From Lentisphaeria bacterium (GTDB taxonomy: Bacteria; Verrucomicrobiota; Lentisphaeria; Victivallales; UBA1829), in contig JAFVRL010000125.1 in the NCBI GenBank assembly GCA_017504325.1, positions 1-29,218 of the forward strand: a stretch of 29,218 nt of DNA, in the 5' to 3' direction. Below, piece after piece: positions 1-6,136 of the stretch. The notes beneath the pieces were generated by a model. It was given only the letters and a program-made list of their open reading frames with translations. It was not told where the DNA came from and ran no database searches. Within the stretch, counting starts at the first letter, position 1; the number at the start of each line of letters is the position of its first letter. The translations under genes and the position numbers were made by a program.

Positions 1-2
1 TT

Positions 3-497
3 ATTGAAGTTATGGAGGATGCCATGACCGCCAATGTGGCTGGAACAGTGACAATGGGGGATTATCTGCACGGATTTATGACCGGTCTTGCCGGAGCTTT
101 GCGTGCAAAGGGCAGACAGACCATCGAAATGCGTATTCCCAGAGTGGATACATTCAATATCGGTATGCTGATCGCACTGTATGAACGCGCCGTTGCCGCT
201 TATGCGGAACTCATCCATATCAATGCTTTCCATCAGCCCGGTGTCCAGGCTTACAAACTTGCCAGTAAAGGTGTGATCGCTCTTCTCAATGATACAGAAA
301 AAGCATTGCCGGAAATCGCTCCTTTCAACGACACGATCGAAGAACTGGCCGCAAAACTGGGAATGGAAGAAGATCTTTACATTCTGGAAGGGATCATGGC
401 AAAACTTGCTTTCAACAATGAAAAAAGACTTCTCTGCGTAAAGATCACAAGAGAGTGGAAAGACTCGTTTTGGAATTACTGTATCGTGAAAAAGTAA
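3..497 (+). CDS. pgi: glucose-6-phosphate isomerase, C-terminal part (gene cut by window edge)
   Basis: Interconverts glucose-6-phosphate and fructose-6-phosphate in glycolysis and gluconeogenesis (cytoplasmic). The reading frame is open to the first base of the window, so the ATG at 12 is an internal Met and the N-terminal two thirds or so of the protein lie outside. The visible part has the C-terminal PGI signature: a helix ending in LIALYERAVAAYAELI followed by INAFHQPGVQAYK, whose last Lys matches the family's catalytic lysine region in the GVEAGK-type motif. The C-terminus (after KITREWKDSFWNY) looks complete. The next gene starts 24 bases after the stop, so the two may be cotranscribed. 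Identity is fairly secure from these motifs; a bifunctional phosphoglucose/phosphomannose isomerase is a less likely alternative. Confidence 0.82.
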   Translation: MEVMEDAMTANVAGTVTMGDYLHGFMTGLAGALRAKGRQTIEMRIPRVDTFNIGMLIALYERAVAAYAELIHINAFHQPGVQAYKLASKGVIALLNDTEKALPEIAPFNDTIEELAAKLGMEEDLYILEGIMAKLAFNNEKRLLCVKITREWKDSFWNYCIVKK

Positions 498-521
498 GAC
501 GGGAAAAGTGAGGATTCTGCT

Positions 522-1343
522 ATGAAAATATTTTCCATGTTTCTGGTGTGTATTTTTTCTTTGAGCCTGACTGCTGCCCCTGTGCAGAAGAAAATTTCTG
601 CTCCTCTCACACAGGAGCAGAAAGATGCCAATGCCGGAAAAGCGGAGGAGTCTTTTCAGAAAGTTCTGGCAAGACTGAAAAAAGATCCGGGATTTATGAA
701 AAAAGCGACCACTCCCGCCAAAGGCAGCAGCCAGCATAATAAACGCATTGCTGAAAAAATGGCGCAGGCAAAGGCACAGAAGGAAAAGATCAGGATCCTT
801 TTTCTGGGGGATTCCATCACCCATGGCTGGGAAAGAGCCGGTAAAAAACTTTTTGAAAAGAATTTTGCCCCTTACAATACTCTGAATCTGGGATGTAACG
901 GCGACCGTACAGAATATACTTTGTGGTTCGTGGAAAAAAGCGGTATTCTGGATCATATCAGGCCGCAGCTTGTGGTTATGATGATCGGTACCAATAATTT
1001 GAGCAGAAGTTATTCTCCGGAAGCCGTGGCAAAAGCCATCGGGATGATCAAAGACAGCCTCCGGAAACGGTATCCGGAAGCAAAGATCCTTCTGTACGGG
1101 ATCTTCCCCAGAGAGGGGGACCCGGCACATCCGCTGCGGCTTCTTATCGCCCGTACCAATGCGATCATTTCCACTTATGCCGACAATAAAAATGTTTTTT
1201 ATGAGGACATCGGTTTTTATATGCTCAATCCTTCCGGGTATCTGCAGCGGAGCATGATGCGGGATCTGCTTCACCCCGGGGAGGAAGGGTATCAGATCTG
1301 GACAGATTCCATTATGAAGTATGTGCAGAGATATGTGAAATAA
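522..1343 (+). CDS. secreted GDSL/SGNH-family hydrolase (PAF-acetylhydrolase-like)
   Basis: Predicted secreted esterase or deacylase of the SGNH superfamily. An N-terminal signal peptide (about residues 1-19, hydrophobic core FLVCIFSLSL, cleavage near TAA) is followed by a charged linker to about residue 90. The catalytic domain then shows block I GDSITHGW (96-103, nucleophile Ser98), block II LGCNGDRTE (123-131, oxyanion Gly), block III GTNN (156-159) and block V DLLHPGEEGY with Asp248 and His251. All four SGNH residues are present. The order matches the platelet-activating-factor acetylhydrolase/sialate O-acetylesterase-like subgroup, which often acts on acetylated sugars; the substrate here is unknown. 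A GTGAGG ribosome site lies shortly before the ATG. A strong terminator follows directly, so this is the last gene of its unit with pgi. Confidence 0.85.
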   Translation: MKIFSMFLVCIFSLSLTAAPVQKKISAPLTQEQKDANAGKAEESFQKVLARLKKDPGFMKKATTPAKGSSQHNKRIAEKMAQAKAQKEKIRILFLGDSITHGWERAGKKLFEKNFAPYNTLNLGCNGDRTEYTLWFVEKSGILDHIRPQLVVMMIGTNNLSRSYSPEAVAKAIGMIKDSLRKRYPEAKILLYGIFPREGDPAHPLRLLIARTNAIISTYADNKNVFYEDIGFYMLNPSGYLQRSMMRDLLHPGEEGYQIWTDSIMKYVQRYVK

Positions 1344-1344
1344 G

Positions 1345-1419
1345 AAAACGGGAACACCGGAATTGCAATGACTGCCCGGCACTGACTTCCGGGCATTTTA
1401 TCCCGGTATTCCCGTTTTT
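1345..1419 (+). terminator. Rho-independent terminator after the GDSL hydrolase gene
   Basis: The outer stem pairs 1345-1360 (AAAACGGGAACACCGG) with 1403-1418, with a single C-A mismatch. Inside it a second perfect 7-bp hairpin pairs 1373-1379 (TGCCCGG) with 1389-1395. A T-run (1415-1419) forms the end of the outer stem. It begins one base after the stop codon of the preceding gene, so it very likely ends that transcription unit. Confidence 0.8.
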
Positions 1420-1507
1420 CCGGAGCCGTTCCAACTCCATCCTGCCGCTCCGCCTTCATAACCGGAGCATCCTTTTGCCCTCCGCATATTCAGCCATCTG
1501 CCTGTTT

Positions 1508-1531
1508 TTTTCCGGATTTTACTCCGGAAAA
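1508..1531 (+). terminator. stem-loop, possible secondary terminator
   Basis: Perfect 9-bp stem TTTTCCGGA (1508-1516) with TCCGGAAAA (1523-1531) and a 6-base loop. It is followed by a short imperfect T-rich stretch (ACTTTTTC). It could back up the stronger terminator about 90 bases upstream. The T-tract is not directly adjacent to the stem, so termination activity is uncertain. Confidence 0.35.
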
Positions 1532-1730
1532 TACTTTTTCAGTGATTATTTTAAATATTTTTTTAAAACAGGACTTTTATTTTTTAAAAAAAGAGTTATT
1601 GTTATCTTGAGGGCTTGGACTTTTTCTCAAAAGAGAAGAGTGTCCCGGCGTTAATATATATGGAATAAAAGTGACAATTTCAAGCGGACGCATTCATTTT
1701 TTTGTATGCGCTTCCATCAGTCATATTCAG

Positions 1731-1965
1731 GTACAGAAGTACTTTTTTGCGGCGGAAAAGTCTGTTTATATACGCAGCGGAAAGTATGGGCAGGTTTTCT
1801 GCCGGAAAACGCAGTTGCAGGAAGAGGGACGGATGGACAGCATACAGATGAAGTGTGCATCTGCATCGGGGCGTATGCTGCCGGGATAAGTGTGTAAATA
1901 TGGTTTGTGCCGGAAAAAATCAGAGGAAGCAGGAGTTGTGTTAAGGGCATCTCCGGCTTCTTTTT
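1731..1965 (+). ncRNA. candidate structured RNA upstream of the 5-FCL gene (6S RNA-like position)
   Basis: A long-range hairpin is visible by hand. The closing helix pairs 1743-1753 with 1909-1919 (11 positions, one G-G mismatch). An internal bubble of 9 and 8 bases follows (1754-1762 and 1901-1908). A second helix pairs 1763-1773 with 1890-1900 (11 pairs including three G-U). Inside are a small hairpin at 1794-1810 (GTTTTC/GAAAAC) and a larger one, 1838-1850 with 1858-1862 and 1873-1880 (CAGCATAC/GTATGCTG outer stem). A rod with a central bubble, directly upstream of a 5-formyltetrahydrofolate cyclo-ligase gene (ygfA), is the classical arrangement of 6S RNA, which binds RNA polymerase holoenzyme. 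The unit ends in a good terminator. The 6S identity is inferred from location and shape; I see no diagnostic primary-sequence match, and the 5' end is not defined. Confidence 0.45.
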
Positions 1966-1973
1966 GTGTTTTT
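1926..1973 (+). terminator. Rho-independent terminator just before the 5-FCL gene
   Basis: Stem 1926-1935 (GAAGCAGGAG) pairs with 1951-1960 (CTCCGGCTTC) with one A-G mismatch and a 15-base loop. It is followed by TTTTT, GTG and a further TTTTT. No protein gene on this strand ends nearby, so it most likely terminates the noncoding transcript upstream. Confidence 0.75.
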
Positions 1974-2046
1974 ACAGCGGTATGATCATACAGAAACAGC
2001 CGGTATTTACGCGTTTCTGGCGTTGAAAGAGGCGGCAGTGGTGGAA

Positions 2047-2649
2047 ATGGAACAGTACAGCAAACAAGGTTTGAGGCGGGAAAAACGACTTCTGAGGAAA
2101 AGTCTGTCCGCAGAGGACCGGAAAAGTTTTGATGATGCCATTTGCCGGACTCTTGAAGGATTGCCTGAAGTGGAAAAGTTCCCCCTGATTGCGGCGTATG
2201 CCACAGACGGGACGGAACCGGATCTTATGAGATTTCTTGAAAAAGCGGTCCGGAAGGGGAGAAAGATCTGTCTTCCCAGATGGATAAGCGATTCTGAATA
2301 CGGGATGGCGTTTGTGGATGAGTCTTTCCGGCTTGTTCAGGGAAAGTGGAATATTCCTGAACCCGGAAGTGAGGCACCCTCTGTCCCGGAGGAAGTTCTG
2401 AAAGAAGCTCTGTTTCTCGTACCCGGCGTTGCCTTTGACGAAGGCTGCGCAAGACTGGGCAGGGGAAAAGGGATCTATGACAGGATGCTTGATACGCTGA
2501 AAGGAAAGTCCATCGGGATCTTTTATGAATGTCAGAAGTGCGGAAAAGTCCCCCTTGAGGAGCATGACAGGCTTCTTGATCTTGTTGTTACGGAAAAACA
2601 GGTGTACCGTAACTGCAACGGAACCGGAAAGTGTACCGGAGAAAAATAA
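2047..2649 (+). CDS. ygfA: 5-formyltetrahydrofolate cyclo-ligase (5,10-methenyl-THF synthetase)
   Basis: ATP-dependent cytoplasmic enzyme that converts 5-formyltetrahydrofolate to 5,10-methenyltetrahydrofolate, recycling the folate storage form. The family hallmark PGVAF-DEGCARLGRGKGIYDR is at residues 126-146. The N-terminal basic stretch KQGLRREKRLLRKSLS matches the usual start of the family. The frame extends upstream to a GTG at 1966, but that codon lies in the tail of a terminator. The ATG at 2047, preceded by a purine-rich GAAAGAGGCGG, gives 200 residues, the usual family length; GTG 2041 is a possible alternative. RNase Y follows 63 bases downstream in the same direction. The candidate 6S-like RNA immediately upstream fits the known ssrS-ygfA neighbourhood of other bacteria. 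Confidence 0.88.
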   Translation: MEQYSKQGLRREKRLLRKSLSAEDRKSFDDAICRTLEGLPEVEKFPLIAAYATDGTEPDLMRFLEKAVRKGRKICLPRWISDSEYGMAFVDESFRLVQGKWNIPEPGSEAPSVPEEVLKEALFLVPGVAFDEGCARLGRGKGIYDRMLDTLKGKSIGIFYECQKCGKVPLEEHDRLLDLVVTEKQVYRNCNGTGKCTGEK

Positions 2650-2662
2650 TACACTTGTCACC

Positions 2663-2671
2663 TGTGGATAA
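2663..2671 (-). promoter_or_regulatory. single perfect DnaA-box match
   Basis: TGTGGATAA is the exact complement of the consensus DnaA box TTATCCACA. It lies in the 63-base gap upstream of rny. It stands alone: no cluster, AT-rich unwinding element or dnaA/dnaN gene is nearby, so this is not an origin. A chance match in about 29 kb is quite possible. Confidence 0.2.
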
Positions 2672-2712
2672 TTGTGGAAAAGACGGGAACAAATCAGTGA
2701 AAGGAGAAAAAT

Positions 2713-4263
2713 ATGAACTGGATCTATGCTTTTTCCGGACTGGGCGCAGGTATTGCGGTCACGGTCGTTATTTATCTTGTATTGTTGAAAGTTGTGGGTT
2801 CCAAATCCCTGAATGTGGCTGCCAGAAGAGTGGAAGATGCGGAACGGGAAGCGGAACGGTATTTGCGTGAAGCAAGGGTTACTGCTAAAAGTGATGTTCT
2901 CAAGATCAAAGAAGAGTTTGAAAATGAGATGAAGGAACGCCGTAAAGAGATCCAATCTTCTGAAAAGCGTCTTGCCCAGAAGGAGGAAAATCTGGACAGA
3001 AAGATGGATTCCTATGAGGCAAAGATGAAAAATGTGGAGAAGAAAGATCACGAAGCAGATCTTATGCGGGAAAAATTGCAGAAACGGGAAGAGGAACTCA
3101 AAAATGCCATTTCCCGTCAGATCACCGAATTGGAACGCATTACAGAACTGGATCACGAAAGTGCCAAAAACCTTCTTCTGGAAAAACTCCGGGGCGAAGT
3201 GGAGAATGAGTGCGGACTTCTGGTAAGAGACATCGTGGAAGAGTGCCGTCAGAAGGCGGAACGGGAATCCCAGCAGCTGATCGTCCATGCCATCCAGCGG
3301 TACGCCGGAGATTGTACCTATGAACGCACAACCGCCACCATTCCCCTTCCCGGTGATGAGATGAAAGGACGCATCATCGGAAGAGAGGGACGCAACATCC
3401 GTGCTTTGGAAGCGGTTACCGGTGTAAGTATTCTTATTGATGATACCCCTGAAGCGGTGGTCATATCCTGCTTTGACCCCATTCGTAAAGAGGTTGCCCG
3501 CCGCCTGTTGGAAAAACTTATTGCCGACGGAAGGATCCATCCCACCCGTATTGAAGAGTTGATCAAAAAGATCCGCAAGGAAATTGATGATGAAGTCTTT
3601 GAAGCCGGGGAAAAGGCTGTTCTGGAAACCGGGCTTCAGGGCGTACCCAAACAGTTGATCTCCCTTCTGGGCAGATTGAAATTCCGTTTCAGTTTCTCCC
3701 AGAATGTCCTTATGCATTCTATTGAAACTGCCGCTTTCATGGGAACGATCGCTGCTGAACTGGGACTGGATGAAAGAAAGGCACGCAGGATCGGGCTTTT
3801 CCACGATATCGGAAAGGCTGTTGACCACGAGATCGAAGGTACTCACGCCTCCATCGGTGCGGATCTGCTGCGGAAATACGGGGAAAATAAAGATGTGATC
3901 AATGCAGTCGCCGCCCACCATGAAGAGGTGGAAGGTACTTCCGTATATGCATTCCTTGCCAATGCCTGCGATGCTTTGAGTGCTTCCAGACCCGGTGCAA
4001 GAAGTGAGACCACAGAACTTTATCTCAAGCGTCTGGAACAGTTGGAATCCATTGCCAATGAGTTTGACGGAGTGGAATCCTGCTTTGCTCTTCAGGCGGG
4101 CAGAGAAGTGCGTGTTGTCGTTCAGCCTGAAAAGATCTCTGAAGCAAAGGCACAGCTTTTGAGCAGAGATATCTGCAACCGGATCGAAAAAGAGATGAAC
4201 TATCCCGGTCAGATCAAAGTGACCATCATCCGGGAAACCCGTGCTGTGGAATACGCAAAATAA
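2713..4263 (+). CDS. rny: ribonuclease Y (membrane-anchored endoribonuclease, KH and HD domains)
   Basis: RNase Y starts bulk mRNA decay and acts at the inner face of the membrane. The 516 residues match the usual 510-520. An N-terminal membrane anchor (about 4-27, GAGIAVTVVIYLVLL) is followed by a long charged coiled coil (about 30-190, with many Glu/Lys/Arg heptads), a KH domain with GRIIGREGRN at 219-228, and an HD domain whose metal-binding pair is His364-Asp365 in GLFHDIGKAVDHE. The C-terminal domain ends in EYAK. AAGGAG precedes the ATG with good spacing. It lies in a same-strand run from the 5-FCL gene to prc, and an HD protein gene follows 30 bases after the stop. Confidence 0.95.
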   Translation: MNWIYAFSGLGAGIAVTVVIYLVLLKVVGSKSLNVAARRVEDAEREAERYLREARVTAKSDVLKIKEEFENEMKERRKEIQSSEKRLAQKEENLDRKMDSYEAKMKNVEKKDHEADLMREKLQKREEELKNAISRQITELERITELDHESAKNLLLEKLRGEVENECGLLVRDIVEECRQKAERESQQLIVHAIQRYAGDCTYERTTATIPLPGDEMKGRIIGREGRNIRALEAVTGVSILIDDTPEAVVISCFDPIRKEVARRLLEKLIADGRIHPTRIEELIKKIRKEIDDEVFEAGEKAVLETGLQGVPKQLISLLGRLKFRFSFSQNVLMHSIETAAFMGTIAAELGLDERKARRIGLFHDIGKAVDHEIEGTHASIGADLLRKYGENKDVINAVAAHHEEVEGTSVYAFLANACDALSASRPGARSETTELYLKRLEQLESIANEFDGVESCFALQAGREVRVVVQPEKISEAKAQLLSRDICNRIEKEMNYPGQIKVTIIRETRAVEYAK

Positions 4264-4293
4264 TTTTTTGTATTCTCTTACAGGATTTCCGGT

Positions 4294-5133
4294 ATGAAAA
4301 ATTATCTGGATGAGAAGCCGTACCCCTCGGGGATCCGGAGGGAGTTGGAAGAACGATTCCTCTCTTTTGCCTTTGCATATTTTCCTGAATGCGGGAGAGA
4401 GGAAAACGCTCTTCCTTTTATTGTCCGGAGCAAGATCCATCATACATTGGATGTGTGCCGTATCGGGGAATATATCATGGAAAATGATCCCCGGTGGAAA
4501 AATACTTCCCCGGAGGAGAGATTCACCGGATACTGCACATGTCTTGCCCATGATCTTTCCCGTTTTCCCCAATACCGGGATTTCGGGACATTACGGGATG
4601 AACTCTCTTTTGATCACGGGGAAAAAAGTGCTGACATTCTCCGGAAAAGGCAATTTCTGCTGCCGGGATTTTCTGCCGGAGAACTGGAAAAAGTCATCCG
4701 TGCTGTCGGTGTGCATAATAAAAGAAGTATTCCGGAAGAGTATCCGGAAGAGGAACGGCTGCTGGCGGAACTTGTCCGGGATGCAGATAAGTTGTCCATA
4801 CTCAAAGTGGTCACGGATCATTTCGACAGACCGGAAGAGGAGAGAAGTAAAGATGTGGCACTGAATGTGCCGGATACACCCGGATGCACGGAAGAGGTAT
4901 TGGAAATGGCTCTGGCAGGCAAAGGTGTGCCTTATACGGCAATACGTTGTGTCAATGATTTCAAGATCATTGTTTTCCAATGGCCGGGGGATCTGAATTT
5001 TTCTGCCGGAGCAAAGTATGCATTGGAACATGATCTTTTCGGACATTTTGCCTCCTTTCTTCCGGCACATCCGAAAATGCATCTTCTTGTGGATATGACT
5101 ATGCACAGTTTGCAGAAACTTGCAGGGATGTGA
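4294..5133 (+). CDS. HD-domain phosphohydrolase of unknown substrate
   Basis: A 279-residue soluble protein with an HD metal-dependent phosphohydrolase layout: His50 (SKIHHTLDV), His86-Asp87 (CLAHDLSRFPQYRDFG), further candidate ligands His108 and His141, and Asp163/Asp165 (VRDADKLSIL). Such proteins hydrolyse phosphodiester or phosphomonoester bonds in nucleotides or nucleotide second messengers. I cannot assign a substrate; there is no RelA/SpoT synthetase domain and no GGDEF partner. A C-terminal part of about 100 residues after the HD core has no recognised motif. It sits 30 bases after rny, and the following ABC ATPase gene starts 7 bases after its stop, so it is probably cotranscribed with both. 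The ribosome site (CAGGATTT) is weak. Confidence 0.75.
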   Translation: MKNYLDEKPYPSGIRRELEERFLSFAFAYFPECGREENALPFIVRSKIHHTLDVCRIGEYIMENDPRWKNTSPEERFTGYCTCLAHDLSRFPQYRDFGTLRDELSFDHGEKSADILRKRQFLLPGFSAGELEKVIRAVGVHNKRSIPEEYPEEERLLAELVRDADKLSILKVVTDHFDRPEEERSKDVALNVPDTPGCTEEVLEMALAGKGVPYTAIRCVNDFKIIVFQWPGDLNFSAGAKYALEHDLFGHFASFLPAHPKMHLLVDMTMHSLQKLAGM

Positions 5134-5140
5134 GACGAAA

Positions 5141-6109
5141 ATGGCACTTCTTGAAGTAAAAGATCTGAAAAAATATTATTCTGCCGGAGGCGGATTTTTT
5201 TCCCGGAAAAAGTTTGTGAAAGCTGTTGACGGGGTAAGTTTCACTCTGGAAGAGGGGGAGACTCTCGGACTTGTGGGGGAAAGCGGATGCGGCAAAAGCA
5301 CACTTGCAAGAGTGCTTCTGCGTCTGGAAGAACCGCAAAGCGGAAGTATTGTCCTTGACGGAACAGATCTTTGTGCGCTGAAAGGAGAGAAACTGCGGAG
5401 GAGAAGAGGGGATTTCCAGATGATCTTTCAGGATCCCTATGCCTCTCTCAATCCCAGAAGAAGTATATATTCCACACTGGAAGAACCTCTTTTACTGCAT
5501 ACGCATCTGGATGAGGCGGGAAGAAAGGAACGCATCGGGGAGCTTCTGGATATGGTGGGACTCCACCGGGAACATGCCGGAAGATATCCACATCAGTTCA
5601 GCGGCGGACAGCGTCAGAGGATCGGGATTGCCCGGGCACTGGCGGTAAATCCCCGTTTTATAGTGGCGGATGAACCGGTTTCCGCTCTGGATGTGAGTGT
5701 TCAGGCGCAGATCGTGAATCTGCTGCAGGATATACAGAAGCAGACAAAGACGGCTTTTCTTTTTATTGCCCATGATCTTGCCGTTGTGGAACATATCAGC
5801 AACAGGATCATGGTCATGTATCTGGGGAAAGTGATGGAAATGGGGGATGTCCGGCTGCTTTGCAGTACACCGGCGCATCCTTATACGGAGGCTTTGCTTG
5901 CTTCCGTACCCGTGCTTGATCCCGCCGGAAGGGGGAAAAAGAAAAGATTAACAGGGGATGTCCCTTCTCCCCTTGCACCTCCGGAAGGATGCCGTTTTCA
6001 TCCCCGGTGTCCTTATGCGGAAAAAGTCTGCATGGAGAAAGAACCGGAAATGCGTGAGATCGGTCCCGGTCACTGGTGCTGTTGTCATTTTGCGGAAAAG
6101 AGCAGGTAG
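5141..6109 (+). CDS. oligopeptide/dipeptide ABC transporter ATP-binding protein, OppF/DppF type (unaccompanied)
   Basis: Energises uptake of peptides or related solutes from the cytoplasmic side of an ABC importer. In the 322-residue protein: Walker A GESGCGKST 46-54, Q-loop MIFQDPYASLNP around Gln97, ABC signature FSGGQRQRIG 153-162, Walker B FIVADEPVSALD 173-184, then an H-loop in IAHDL. The C-terminal oligo_HPY extension (CRFHPRCPYAEKVC) is typical of Opp/Dpp ATPases. The frame is open to a TTG at 5120 inside the previous gene; ATG 5141 matches the family N-terminus (LLEVKDLKKYY). Odd point: no permease, binding protein or OppD-type partner lies in the flanking genes. It must work with a transporter encoded elsewhere or be a remnant of a dispersed system. 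Confidence 0.85.
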   Translation: MALLEVKDLKKYYSAGGGFFSRKKFVKAVDGVSFTLEEGETLGLVGESGCGKSTLARVLLRLEEPQSGSIVLDGTDLCALKGEKLRRRRGDFQMIFQDPYASLNPRRSIYSTLEEPLLLHTHLDEAGRKERIGELLDMVGLHREHAGRYPHQFSGGQRQRIGIARALAVNPRFIVADEPVSALDVSVQAQIVNLLQDIQKQTKTAFLFIAHDLAVVEHISNRIMVMYLGKVMEMGDVRLLCSTPAHPYTEALLASVPVLDPAGRGKKKRLTGDVPSPLAPPEGCRFHPRCPYAEKVCMEKEPEMREIGPGHWCCCHFAEKSR

Positions 6110-6136
6110 GAAAAAGTGGAGAAAAGGAGAAAGAAG

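Larger units (their letters stand above)
1344..2046. other. 703-base gene-free stretch between the GDSL hydrolase and 5-FCL genes
   Basis: No credible protein gene is seen on either strand. The short open frames here have no family resemblance and overlap the structured elements. In order it contains: the GDSL terminator (1345-1419), a pyrimidine-rich stretch, a CCGGA hairpin (1508-1531), a very AT-rich block (about 1545-1600), a small GGAC/GTCC-closed hairpin (about 1617-1645), a candidate structured RNA (about 1731-1920) and a second terminator (1926-1973). The 5-FCL ribosome site follows. Two same-strand terminators with no protein gene between them imply an independent noncoding transcription unit. 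Confidence 0.6.

Noticed and set aside
1671..1897. short plus-strand frames (63-72 codons) in the gene-free stretch
   Set aside because: No ribosome site with correct spacing and no family resemblance; they overlap the paired arms of the structured RNA and end before its terminator.
1972..4572. 866-codon open frame on the minus strand, antisense to the 5-FCL and RNase Y genes
   Set aside because: The plus strand carries two unmistakable genes with family motifs. The antisense product is low-complexity, Phe/Ser/His-rich and has no motifs. The frame stays open because codons whose complements are stops are rare in these genes.
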